Part shown: in pieces, positions 1-7,012 of the stretch
How the letters are laid out: every line of letters starts with the position of its first letter
How positions within the stretch are numbered: the first letter of the stretch is position 1
Source: a virus
Length of the DNA stretch: 64,000 nt
Virus record (IMG/VR): IMGVR_UViG_3300006853_000555
Location: 1 to 64,000 of that record
Direction: 5' to 3' (one strand)
Translations under genes and position numbers: made by a program
The notes under the pieces: generated by a model
Told to the model about the DNA's origin: nothing
Seen by the model: only the letters and a program-made list of their open reading frames with translations
Database searches by the model: none

Positions 1-1
1 G

Positions 2-388
2 GCCCGTGGTGGCCTGCTGGGTGGCATCTTCGCCCAGTATGGCATCTCCGACGAATCGCTCGACTTCGGTGGTGGTGGGACCGTCGACCAGGAAGACGAG
101 TGGGCCATCGGCGCGCGCCTCGGCTTTACTTCTGGCCCCACGCTCTTCTACGGCGTAGGCACTTACGGCCAGAAGTCCTATTCGGCTGGTGCTTTCGATG
201 AAACCTTCGACGCTTGGGGCCTCGGCGGCGGCGTCGAGCACCAGGTCGCCAAGAACATCTCGCTGAGCTTGGAATATGTCCATGACTGGGTGGACATCAC
301 CAAGTACACGGATGACGCCAAGCTCCAGGACGATACCGTCAAGCTGCGCGCCACCTACCGCATCAACAGCGCGACGTTCGGCTGGTAA
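2..388 (+). CDS. Outer-membrane beta-barrel protein, 3' part only
   Basis: The reading frame is open from the window edge to TAA at 386-388, so the N-terminus is missing. The visible 128 residues alternate polar and hydrophobic residues in strand-length blocks (WAIGARLGF, LFYGVGTYG, WGLGGGVEHQV, ISLSLEYVHDW, VKLRATYRI) and end in an aromatic residue, ...TFGW. This is the pattern of an OmpA/Opa-like 8-stranded outer-membrane barrel. It would sit in the outer membrane of an infected or lysogenic host. A strong terminator follows directly, and the next gene is also of outer-membrane type. The family is inferred from strand pattern and terminal Trp, not from a conserved motif. Confidence 0.7.
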   Translation, partial: ARGGLLGGIFAQYGISDESLDFGGGGTVDQEDEWAIGARLGFTSGPTLFYGVGTYGQKSYSAGAFDETFDAWGLGGGVEHQVAKNISLSLEYVHDWVDITKYTDDAKLQDDTVKLRATYRINSATFGW

Positions 389-413
389 TACTCCAGCACA
401 GTTTAAGACGGCG

Positions 414-444
414 GGCCAGGGCATAACGCTCTGGCCTTTTTCTT
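414..444 (+). terminator. Rho-independent terminator after the barrel gene
   Basis: The stem GGCCAG...CTGGCC (414-419 with 431-436) is extended by GC pairs around a short ATAA loop and is followed by TTTTTCTT. It closes the transcript of the partial outer-membrane gene. The T run continues into the Shine-Dalgarno AGGAG of the next gene. Confidence 0.8.
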
Positions 445-455
445 AGGAGAAGACC

Positions 456-1160
456 ATGAAGCGTATTTTGCTCGCTGTTGTAATTGCGCTAGCCGCGGCG
501 CCAGCCTGGGCTGAGGATGACGGCGCTTGGAGCTTGGACAGTTGCGGCTTCCTGTGCGTTCAGCAAAATATCAATGTTGCCAATGACGCGATTACCACGG
601 AGGAAATCCTCAACGGCACAGTGAAGAAAGAAGATCTCGCCCCCGGCCTCAAGACGGAAATCGAGGGCAAAGCCGACAAAACCTATGTCGATAGTGAAAA
701 CGACGCTCAGGACGTTGAGATCGGAAAAAAGGCCAATAAAACTTATGTCGATCAGAAGAACGCCCAGCAGAACGCGGCGATTGCCTATAATTATGCCTGG
801 GATTGGGCTCAGCAGAAGCAGCTCTGGAACCACAATGAGCGTATCGGCTCGCTGGAACAGGTGACGCAGCAGCACGAAACGCGCCTGAACGCGCACGACG
901 CACTGCTTTCTCAACACACCGCTCGGCTCGACGAGCACGAAAAGGGCCTTGCTATCGCAATGGCCATGCCCGACGCCTGGCTGAGCGACAAGAAGCGCTT
1001 CGGCGTTTTCGGCGCGATCGGCGGCTTCGGTGACGAGACGGCCCTCGGCTTCGCAGCAATCGGACGGATCGACGAGACCTTCTCGTTGAATGCTAAGCTT
1101 GGCTCGGATATGGATTTCGAGCAGTTCGGCTGGCAGGTCGGCGTCGGTGCGCAGTGGTAG
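456..1160 (+). CDS. Secreted coiled-coil protein with YadA-like membrane anchor
   Basis: 234 residues. Residues 1-19 are a signal peptide (basic MKR, hydrophobic core, cut near AWA-ED). The middle, about 70-165, is heptad-rich coiled coil with a repeated NKTYVD/DKTYVD module. The last 70 residues look like the trimeric autotransporter anchor: GLAIAMAMPDAW, then FGVFGAIGGFGDETALGFAA, then strands ending in VGVGAQW. Known YadA-type proteins trimerise and expose a stalk on the cell surface. It has a good ribosome site (AGGAG) after the upstream terminator. A short adhesin-like or exclusion role is inference. The anchor is divergent, so a plain secreted coiled-coil protein is the alternative. Confidence 0.7.
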   Translation: MKRILLAVVIALAAAPAWAEDDGAWSLDSCGFLCVQQNINVANDAITTEEILNGTVKKEDLAPGLKTEIEGKADKTYVDSENDAQDVEIGKKANKTYVDQKNAQQNAAIAYNYAWDWAQQKQLWNHNERIGSLEQVTQQHETRLNAHDALLSQHTARLDEHEKGLAIAMAMPDAWLSDKKRFGVFGAIGGFGDETALGFAAIGRIDETFSLNAKLGSDMDFEQFGWQVGVGAQW

Positions 1161-1187
1161 GTTAATTCTCCACACTTGGGTTGCGGG

Positions 1188-1215
1188 AGCCGGGGCTACA
1201 ACAGCTCTGGCTTTT
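1188..1215 (+). terminator. Rho-independent terminator
   Basis: A ten-pair stem (1188-1197 with 1203-1212, two G-T pairs) has a five-base loop and is followed by a short T run. It lies just after the YadA-like gene and before a small membrane gene whose ribosome site follows at 1223-1232. Confidence 0.65.
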
Positions 1216-1234
1216 CGCACATTAAGGGGAAGTG

Positions 1235-1393
1235 ATGGAAGCGGCAAAATGGTGGCTCGCATTCACCCTCCCCTTTCTGGGCGTAGTCGCTTGGGGCGCC
1301 TTCGAATTCTATTGGGGAGAATGCAATTGCGCGGTTTGCGATTACATACCCTCGCAAGGTAAACCTCATTGGGAAGAACGATCATGCGAGTAG
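1235..1393 (+). CDS. Small single-span membrane protein, 52 residues
   Basis: ATG at 1235 is preceded by AAGGGGAAGTG, a good ribosome site. Residues 5-27 form one hydrophobic helix rich in Trp and Phe (WWLAFTLPFLGVVAWGAF), followed by a Cys-rich motif CNCAVC and a charged tail ending at TAG 1391-1393. The stop overlaps the start of the next small gene. I do not recognise the family; length and layout would fit a holin-like or inner-membrane accessory peptide, but that is a guess. It is too short for most gene callers. Confidence 0.55.
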   Translation: MEAAKWWLAFTLPFLGVVAWGAFEFYWGECNCAVCDYIPSQGKPHWEERSCE

Positions 1394-1593
1394 GGAAAGT
1401 TGTAAGGCGCTCGCGCTTTATCAAGCGCAAGAAGAAAGGCAAGTCCCGCATTACGATTCCGCCGCTCAAGCCTGGTTTCCTAACGGCGTGGCCTGACAAC
1501 TCCCGCTATACCTGGGCGAACCTGCCCGCCATTCGCCGCGAGAATGGCGTGGGACGGCCGCCTGCCGTAACGCTGGCGCGCCGAGCATCATAA
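1384..1593 (+). CDS. Small very basic protein, unknown
   Basis: 69 residues starting at ATG 1384 with GGGAAG eight bases upstream; the start overlaps the end of the small membrane gene. The first 25 residues are extremely basic (RRSRFIKRKKKGKSR), which suggests nucleic-acid binding. No known domain is visible. The reverse strand of this stretch is also open, so the call rests on the ribosome site and the overlap, and is only moderate. Confidence 0.45.
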   Translation: MRVGKVVRRSRFIKRKKKGKSRITIPPLKPGFLTAWPDNSRYTWANLPAIRRENGVGRPPAVTLARRAS

Positions 1594-1989
1594 ATGCCTT
1601 GCACCCGCTACGTCTTCGAACGGATGCCGTTCTGGGATTATAGGAAATATCCCCCAGATTTCATCTCGGTGGCTGTCCGCTATCAGGAGGTTCATGAACG
1701 AAGCTGCCAGGGCGGGTGCATTATGGTCGAAGTAAACGCAATAGAACGGGATTACCGAATGACACTGCGTGAAGGTCAAAAAGCGCGCGTTAAAGCTCGT
1801 GTTGAGGCGCATTTCTATGACGATTCAGGAAAGATCACGCCTTTCGCGCGGCGGCTCCTGGATAGTGCGATCGACCAGATGTGCCGGGATGGCAATTACA
1901 CGTTAAAGGACGCAGAACCCAGCGAACAACACTTCTGCGGCCAGCTCAACATCGCCCAAGAGTTCAATATTACACTGAAAGCCGAATAA
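1594..1989 (+). CDS. Hypothetical protein, start uncertain
   Basis: The frame is open for 131 residues from ATG 1594, but no clear ribosome site precedes it; ATG 1723 (MVEVNAIERDYR) would give an 88-residue protein, preceded by AGGGCGGG. The C-terminal part (VKARVEAHFYDDSGKI, PFARRLLDSAIDQM) looks like a compact alpha/beta protein. I do not recognise it. Note that the ACTTCTGCGG motif found at promoters elsewhere also occurs here at about 1930, inside the coding sequence, probably by chance. Confidence 0.55.
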   Translation: MPCTRYVFERMPFWDYRKYPPDFISVAVRYQEVHERSCQGGCIMVEVNAIERDYRMTLREGQKARVKARVEAHFYDDSGKITPFARRLLDSAIDQMCRDGNYTLKDAEPSEQHFCGQLNIAQEFNITLKAE

Positions 1990-2039
1990 TTTCCGCATAT
2001 TACTCCGTGATCGGCTAAAAATTCTGGCTTAAAGTGAAT

Positions 2040-2063
2040 GGCGCGGTTTAGGCCGCGCCAATA
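2040..2063 (+). other. Hairpin upstream of the Arg-rich secreted protein
   Basis: GGCGCGG, a short loop and CCGCGCC form a perfect seven-pair stem. No T run follows, so this is more likely an mRNA 5' or 3' structure than a terminator. Confidence 0.45.
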
Positions 2064-2078
2064 ACTAAAGGCCCGAAC

Positions 2079-2717
2079 ATGAAATACGCTCTTCTTACCT
2101 TCCTCGCATTGGTTTTATTCACCGCGTCAGCCGTGGCGGACGGTCCGGAACCCGGATATAGCGCCCAATATTACGGCGAACGTCCCGCTTCTACCCGCTA
2201 TGAGCGTCAATTACGCCGCGATTATGAACGCTGGCGCCGGGAACAAGCCGAGCTGCATGATTATGACCGTTATCGCCGGTCCCAGCGCTCCGCTCGCCGA
2301 GCGGCTCAGGAAAGGGCATACGCGGCTGAAGAGCGGCAGGAGCGCCGCAGGGCCGCGGAACGCCGCGAACGGCGCGAGGGGCTCGCCCTGGCCGAGGAGA
2401 ACCGTCGTTACGCAGCGCAGCGGCGTCGGTATGCGGAGCGTGACTTGAGTTATGCCGACCGTGACTACGAGCGCGATTCGGGCACGAGCTGTAAGCCATA
2501 CGTGACGGGTTATGGCGAACGTGCACGGATCCGGCCGCGGGCTGAAGGTAAGGCATTGCGCAGCTGGGCGGCTAAAGTGCGCGCTGATTACTCCAATTCC
2601 TATGCCTCTTGGGGCCGGGCGCGCAATAAGGCGTTTGCTTGTGACCCGATTGAGGGCACCTGGCCTAAAATCTGGGAGTGCCGTGCCCGCGCGCGGCCCT
2701 GTAGGGCACAGTTTTAA
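2079..2717 (+). CDS. Periplasmic Arg/Glu-rich helical protein, unknown
   Basis: 212 residues. A classic signal peptide covers residues 1-20 (KYALLTFLALVLFTASAVA, cut before DGPEP). Residues 40-140 are dominated by Arg, Glu, Ala and Tyr (ERRRAAERRERREG and similar) and should form long charged helices. Three widely spaced Cys near the C-terminus (SCKPY, FACDP, WECRARARPC) could form disulfides in the periplasm. No family was recognised. It is the third predicted exported protein in the first 2.7 kb. This suggests a module that acts in the cell envelope. Confidence 0.65.
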   Translation: MKYALLTFLALVLFTASAVADGPEPGYSAQYYGERPASTRYERQLRRDYERWRREQAELHDYDRYRRSQRSARRAAQERAYAAEERQERRRAAERRERREGLALAEENRRYAAQRRRYAERDLSYADRDYERDSGTSCKPYVTGYGERARIRPRAEGKALRSWAAKVRADYSNSYASWGRARNKAFACDPIEGTWPKIWECRARARPCRAQF

Positions 2718-2729
2718 GGTGCAACACCC

Positions 2730-2785
2730 TGTATAGTGGAAATGGCCTGTTGAAACGGGCCATTTTCATTAAGGGGAGGGGTGAT
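2730..2785 (+). promoter_or_regulatory. Leader with -10-like TATAGT and hairpin before J-domain gene
   Basis: A TGTATAGTGG element near 2730 is followed by the inverted repeat AATGGCC...GGCCATT with T residues, then the ribosome site AAGGGGAGGGG. A very similar GTATAGTGGcAATG string occurs at 54798 before another small gene. No good -35 is visible at either place, so promoter identity is tentative. Confidence 0.35.
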
Positions 2786-3496
2786 ATGGACTTCTATGAG
2801 CTGCTCGGCGTCAAGCGCAATGCGACGCAAGACGAAATCAAAGCCGCATTCCGCTTCCTCTCTAAAAAGGCGCATCCTGATATGGGCGGGGATGAAATGG
2901 CTTATAAGGCACTCTCCCTGGCCTATGACGTGCTGAAAGACCCGGTTAAGCGGGCGCGCTACGACGAGACTGGCGATTATCACGCCGAACCGACAGAAGA
3001 CGAGCGGCGCTATGAGCGCATCTGCCTCTTCTTGCGCAACACGCTCAATGAGGTGATCCTGGGCGGCGGCCATAATTACGGCCCGTATGACGATATGCAG
3101 AAGCTCTGCCTCGAAGTCATGGACGCCAAACTGAAAGAGATCGACGGCATTATTGCGCAACACCGCGTGCAGGAGAAGAAGCTGCGGCGCGTGGTGAAGC
3201 GCTTCCGCCGCAAGAGCCCGGATCAGCGCAATATCGTGCAGATCTTGATTATGCAGAAGCTCGAAGAAATCCGGATGCAATTGCGGCTGATCCGCTCCGA
3301 CCGCGTAACGGTAGAGATGTCCCGCGAGATTATGGCGGATTACGAGTTCCTGGTGGCTAAGGCTAAGCCGGACGCCCCGAAGCTGGCCGGGCCGAAGGCA
3401 CCTAAGGTCGTAGTGCGCGGCGCTAGCGCGGCCGATGCGGCGTTGATTGATCAGCTTTTTGCACAAGCCTTCCTCGAATTGGGCCGCGGGCGCTAA
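2786..3496 (+). CDS. J-domain (DnaJ-like) co-chaperone protein
   Basis: ATG 2786 was chosen because GGGGAGGGG lies just upstream and the domain begins at once (MDFYELLGV). Residues 1-65 are a J domain: NATQDEIKAAFR helix, the diagnostic HPD tripeptide at about 31-33 (AHPDMGGD) and LKDPVKRARYDETG. The rest (about 170 residues) is helical and basic with no Gly/Phe or zinc-finger region, so it is not a full DnaJ. J domains stimulate host DnaK. A phage J protein could recruit DnaK to replication or capsid assembly; that target is unknown here. Confidence 0.85.
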   Translation: MDFYELLGVKRNATQDEIKAAFRFLSKKAHPDMGGDEMAYKALSLAYDVLKDPVKRARYDETGDYHAEPTEDERRYERICLFLRNTLNEVILGGGHNYGPYDDMQKLCLEVMDAKLKEIDGIIAQHRVQEKKLRRVVKRFRRKSPDQRNIVQILIMQKLEEIRMQLRLIRSDRVTVEMSREIMADYEFLVAKAKPDAPKLAGPKAPKVVVRGASAADAALIDQLFAQAFLELGRGR

Positions 3497-3568
3497 TGTT
3501 TCCGGGTGGTAGCGAGGCTTTTCGGCAACGCTCCCCTCAACTCTCTTAGGCTATGCTAAACAAGCGAC

Positions 3569-3597
3569 TTGACTTCTGCGTTCAGCAAGAGTAAAGT
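3569..3597 (+). promoter_or_regulatory. Promoter with ACTTCTGCG operator-like repeat
   Basis: TTGACT (3569-3574), a 17-base spacer and TAAAGT (3592-3597) make a good sigma70-type promoter for the long + operon. ACTTCTGCG overlaps the -35 (3572-3580) and is repeated exactly at 3599-3607, over the expected start site. The same nine bases recur at the promoters near 47670, 53410 and 54378. The leader then has a perfect six-pair hairpin, GTGGGG (3608-3613) with CCCCAC (3628-3633). Confidence 0.7.
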
Positions 3598-3651
3598 TAC
3601 TTCTGCGGTGGGGAGAGCTGGTTACATCCCCACTTTCTGGAGGGGAATCAA

Positions 3652-4164
3652 ATGCTTAGCGCTGAACTCGTTCGTCCTGCTTCTACAGAACTCTCAATCA
3701 AAGAAATTGCCGCACAGTACAACCGCCTCGCCGCGATGGTGGGGGGAGCTGCGGTTACGCGGTTTAAAGACAAAGCGACGGCCGTGCGCCGTCTTGAGGC
3801 GATCCAGGCGGAGGCCAGGGCGCGCTTCGTGGTGGCCCCGGAGCGGAAGCGCCGCCAGAAGGTGTTCAACTATCCGCCGCTCTCGGAAATCAAGACGCTT
3901 AATCCCGGCTCGCTGCGGGCGGAAGCGCGTGACTTATTGCTGACGGGTGCCACGCTCGGCCGCATTGAGCAGCTGGTGGCCGAATGGGATAAGCGCGCGG
4001 GCAAGAAGCCGCACCGGGTTGAGCAGCGTGCTTATGGCCTGGTCCGCTTGCTGCACTCTTATGTGGGTTATGCGCTACGCGAAGAAGGCGTCGGCGAGGC
4101 CCGGATTATCTACCTGATGGACAAGGAGGCTTGGACGGCATGGAAGGCGAAGAAGGCGGCCTAA
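3652..4164 (+). CDS. Hypothetical early protein, first gene of operon
   Basis: 170 residues, ribosome site TGGAGGGG. The N-terminal half (SIKEIAAQYNRLAAMVGG, then FKDKATAVRRLEAIQAEA) resembles the short helical region seen in phage proteins of the DUF3489 type, but I cannot confirm that. The C-terminal half has a long basic helix-rich segment (EQRAYGLVRLLHSYVGYAL). It is the first gene behind the strong promoter at 3569, so it is likely expressed early. Function unknown. Confidence 0.6.
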   Translation: MLSAELVRPASTELSIKEIAAQYNRLAAMVGGAAVTRFKDKATAVRRLEAIQAEARARFVVAPERKRRQKVFNYPPLSEIKTLNPGSLRAEARDLLLTGATLGRIEQLVAEWDKRAGKKPHRVEQRAYGLVRLLHSYVGYALREEGVGEARIIYLMDKEAWTAWKAKKAA

Positions 4165-4640
4165 ATGGCGCCGTCGTCGAAGCAGCGAAAGCCCACTTTA
4201 CGGTGGGCTTTTTGTTTCCGGACACCGAAGACCTGGACGTATTGCTGATCGAAAAGAAGCGGCCCGCCTGGCAGGAAGGGAAGCTGAACGGCCTCGGCGG
4301 GCGTGTAGAGCCGGGCGAAACCCCGGCCGAGGCCATGCGCCGGGAGGCTATCGAGGAAGCCGGTATTGACCCGGAGTGGAGCGAATATGCCTGCGTAGAG
4401 TACCGCGAGCACGTTTTGCATTTCTTCGCGGCCCGCGATACAACAGCATACAACGATGCGCGGGCGCAAACCGACGAGCTGCTCATGCGCTTCCCGATGG
4501 AAGCTTGGCGCTCGCCGCGATTGATCCCGAACTTACGGTGGCTGATCCTTATGGCGCACCACCACGTGTTCTATGAGAAGGTGATCTTGGCGCATATCCT
4601 GATCGCGGGTTCGGGAGGTGCCATAGCGAGGAAGCTATAG
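4140..4640 (+). CDS. NUDIX hydrolase, MutT-like
   Basis: Start ATG 4140 is preferred over TTG 4131 because AGGAGG lies about nine bases upstream. The complete NUDIX box is present at about residues 52-75: GGRVEPGETPAEA then REAIEEAGI, with every catalytic Glu of Gx5Ex7REUxEExGU. The family hydrolyses nucleoside diphosphates linked to X, for example 8-oxo-dGTP. In this operon, which goes on to nucleotide and DNA-modification genes, a dNTP-cleansing role is likely. The C-terminal extension beyond the domain is short and its substrate cannot be told from sequence. Overlaps the previous gene by 25 bases. Confidence 0.9.
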   Translation: MEGEEGGLNGAVVEAAKAHFTVGFLFPDTEDLDVLLIEKKRPAWQEGKLNGLGGRVEPGETPAEAMRREAIEEAGIDPEWSEYACVEYREHVLHFFAARDTTAYNDARAQTDELLMRFPMEAWRSPRLIPNLRWLILMAHHHVFYEKVILAHILIAGSGGAIARKL

Positions 4641-4656
4641 GGGTGGGGAGGAGTCC

Positions 4657-5469
4657 ATGACGCTAGCAACCCGTGTTGTATTGGAGTTCCTCATCTTTAC
4701 GCTGCTCGCCGCTTTCGTCGGCCGCCTAATCCTGCTCCGGCTCGACCTCGACGCCGACGTGCTTTGGGTATTGCTCCCCTTAGTCGCGGTCTCCCTGGGC
4801 ATTGTGCGCCTCTACCAGAAGTGGCAATGGCGTAACCGCCTCGCCGCAAATACCTCGCTGCTGCAAGGTGCACTGTGGGACTTGGTCCGTTTAATGGAAA
4901 ACTATCCGGTGCGCTCGTCTTCCCGCCGCGGCGCCGGGCGGCAGCGGGTTCTGGAACGTTTCGCTATTGAAGGGGCGGGCGCGGTCGGCGCGGGCCGGGA
5001 GATGCCGATGGGTGGCACGGGCGCGCTGGACCTGACCACCCTCGGCTTCGAGTTGATTGACCGGAACGAAAAAGATGGCTCAGAACACTGGCGGCGGGTT
5101 AATGGCATTCGCCGCGGGTGCTTCGCCTTTATCGCCCTCGTCCAGCTCCGCGACCCCGCCCTCGCCCGCCGTGCGATGATCGAACATATGAAGCGCCAAC
5201 GGGACCGGAGCGACGGCCTGGATAACTTTACCGATTTTAAGCGGCTACTTAACCTGCCGACGGTAATCCCTTTCGGCGACCTGCCCGAGCTTAACGAGAA
5301 GATTAGTCTCACGCTCGAGCTAGAACAAGACCTCCGGGACGTTGTTCGGCTGGGTCTGCCGCCCGCTTATGGAGGGTTGTTCTATAAGCCTTGGGGCGAG
5401 CCGGGCGAAGCGGAAGTGGTTTATGTGGGCGACGAGATTTTAACGCAGATGCGGGAGTACATTCGATGA
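4657..5469 (+). CDS. Membrane protein with two N-terminal spans, unknown
   Basis: 270 residues, ribosome site GGGGAGGAG. Two hydrophobic segments occur at about 8-28 and 34-53 with a short acidic turn between them (RLDLDADV), so both ends face the same side, probably the cytoplasm. The soluble part is mixed alpha/beta and ends QMREYIR. No family recognised. It overlaps the next start by ATGA. Confidence 0.6.
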   Translation: MTLATRVVLEFLIFTLLAAFVGRLILLRLDLDADVLWVLLPLVAVSLGIVRLYQKWQWRNRLAANTSLLQGALWDLVRLMENYPVRSSSRRGAGRQRVLERFAIEGAGAVGAGREMPMGGTGALDLTTLGFELIDRNEKDGSEHWRRVNGIRRGCFAFIALVQLRDPALARRAMIEHMKRQRDRSDGLDNFTDFKRLLNLPTVIPFGDLPELNEKISLTLELEQDLRDVVRLGLPPAYGGLFYKPWGEPGEAEVVYVGDEILTQMREYIR

Positions 5470-5798
5470 CGGAAGAAGTTGAAATCCCGGCCGCTGATTC
5501 CACCGAGGAACCGGCTAGGCCGCAAGGCGTCGTGGCGATTGTTACGCGCCCGGACGGCTTCACCCATGCGGCGAATGACTTCGGCCTGAGCGGTTATGGC
5601 GGCTTTAAGAGCTGGGAAGCGCAGAAGCACCGAGCACATGAAGCCCTGGCCCGTGCAGTGATTGACGCTTATTGCTCGCCGATTATTGGCGAGATGTTGC
5701 GCGGCTACGACGAGCGGCAAATCCTGAACCGGCTGATCCATGAGAAGAAGTGGCGGCTAACCTACCACTATGTTGGTTACGACAAGGATGATGAATAA
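5466..5798 (+). CDS. Hypothetical protein, 110 residues
   Basis: Starts at ATG 5466 inside an ATGA overlap with the membrane protein gene, which is why this start beats the longer frame. The N-terminus is acidic (TEEVEIPAADSTEEP), followed by a compact domain (VVAIVTRPDGFTHAANDFG, then AVIDAYCSPIIGEMLRGYDE). No family recognised. It immediately precedes the transferase-like gene and is translationally coupled to it (TAA then ATG with no gap), so it may belong to the same pathway. Confidence 0.6.
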   Translation: MTEEVEIPAADSTEEPARPQGVVAIVTRPDGFTHAANDFGLSGYGGFKSWEAQKHRAHEALARAVIDAYCSPIIGEMLRGYDERQILNRLIHEKKWRLTYHYVGYDKDDE

Positions 5799-6677
5799 AT
5801 GCAGAGTTATCCGCGCCTTTCGATTGAGGAATTCGGGAAAATCCTCATTGAGAGCAATGACCTCGACCCGGTCTATTGCGCGTTATACACAATGTTGTCC
5901 GCGGACGTGCTGAGCCGCGACCACCTGGCGCGGTGGCTGCTCGCTTATTCCTGCCTCTACCATTGTGGCGCCGCTAGTTACATCTCCGAATTTGAGGGCG
6001 ACGCCTTCTTCGAAGAGTTGATGAAGGCGGCCCGGAATGAGGAAGCCGCTCCCACGGGCGAGCGCTGGCCACGCGGCCATGAACGGCGGCACTGGCGCGG
6101 CGCCCAAGCCATCAATTCCTGCCAGTACCTGCACAATCGCTACGGCTTCCGGCCGGAGATTTTCCTCTCGGAGATCACTCCGGCGAGCGACCGGCGCGTC
6201 GCAACGTCCTTCCGAGCTGTCACGTCGCGTATTCTCTCCCTACACGGCTTCGGCAATTGGATCAGTTTCAAGCTCGCCGATATGATCGACCGGCTGGGCC
6301 TGGCACAGGTTACGTTCAATTACGACGACGTGACGATTTACAAAGACCCCGTGGAGGCGGCTGAACGCCTGGTCCGGCAGCGCAATAATCTCCCCGCGGC
6401 GGCCCAGGTTAAGCCGGAGGCCATTAGGGCGGTGTTCGAGGGGTTGGAAGCCTACTTCGCTGATTACGCGGCGCCGCCCCTCTACGACCGGCCGATCGGC
6501 CTCCAGGAGGTCGAGAGCATCCTCTGCAAGTGGAAATCCCACTGTAACGGCCACTATCCGCTCTACAATGACCTTACCGAGATCCATGAAGGGCTCGTTC
6601 CCTGGGCTCAGGTGAGTGAGGTTGCGGCGTTTTTTAAATCATCGATGCCGAAGGTTCCGCAAAAGGTCGTGGCATGA
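5799..6677 (+). CDS. Alpha-glutamyl/putrescinyl-thymine pyrophosphorylase-like (amino acid:DNA transferase)
   Basis: 292 residues, all-helical. It resembles the aGPT-Pplase clades that Iyer and Aravind placed in the helical DNA-glycosylase superfamily and that were later shown in hypermodified phages to join an amino acid to pyrophosphorylated 5-hydroxymethyl-dU in DNA. Visible family signatures are HLARWLLAYSCLYHCGAASY at the N-terminal third, GERWPRGHERRHWRGAQA at about 85-105 and GFGNWISFKLADMIDRLG at about 150-167 (the glycosylase-like helix-hairpin-helix region). Neighbours are a FAD oxidoreductase, an amidoligase, the DNA kinase and a thymidylate synthase-like gene, which supports the reading. 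Which amino acid is used cannot be told. Confidence 0.75.
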   Translation: MQSYPRLSIEEFGKILIESNDLDPVYCALYTMLSADVLSRDHLARWLLAYSCLYHCGAASYISEFEGDAFFEELMKAARNEEAAPTGERWPRGHERRHWRGAQAINSCQYLHNRYGFRPEIFLSEITPASDRRVATSFRAVTSRILSLHGFGNWISFKLADMIDRLGLAQVTFNYDDVTIYKDPVEAAERLVRQRNNLPAAAQVKPEAIRAVFEGLEAYFADYAAPPLYDRPIGLQEVESILCKWKSHCNGHYPLYNDLTEIHEGLVPWAQVSEVAAFFKSSMPKVPQKVVA

Positions 6678-7012
6678 GGCTTCACGAAATGGACGCTCGC
6701 GACGCCGCGCGGGGCTTCTGGGAAGGCGCGGAGTTCGCCTATGACGAGCTCGTGCTGTGCGACATTCAGCTGGTCCACAAAGGCGTCGAGTTTATTGCGA
6801 AGCTCCCGGACGCTGAGATTGCTCATGTTGTCGGTGTAACGCGCGGGAAGAACAGCTTTTACACGATGGGCTTTTCGGCGGGCCAGGGTGCGTTGCAATG
6901 GATGCGGGAGAATCATAACGAGTCCGCTGTATTGCAGAAGATTGCAGAATGGGGCGCGCAGGGGAAGCCACTTCGCTTCCCGGTGCAACCGTTCCTGAGG
7001 GGGGAGGAATGA
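6674..7012 (+). CDS. Hypothetical protein in modification cluster
   Basis: 112 residues, ATGA overlap with the transferase gene and another ATGA overlap with the FAD enzyme gene, so it is tightly coupled to both. Sequence is a small alpha/beta domain (LPDAEIAHVVGVTRGKNSFYTMGF). I do not recognise a family. Its position makes it a candidate accessory factor of the thymidine modification. Confidence 0.6.
   Translation: MRLHEMDARDAARGFWEGAEFAYDELVLCDIQLVHKGVEFIAKLPDAEIAHVVGVTRGKNSFYTMGFSAGQGALQWMRENHNESAVLQKIAEWGAQGKPLRFPVQPFLRGEE

Noticed and set aside
489-1262. Long minus-strand open frame opposite the YadA-like gene
   Set aside because: It mirrors the coiled-coil gene, has no ribosome site and no recognisable domain; the + frame has a signal peptide and terminators.
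1925-1940. ACTTCTGCGG copy near the end of the 1594 gene
   Set aside because: It lies inside a coding frame without -10 or -35 elements, so it is probably chance.
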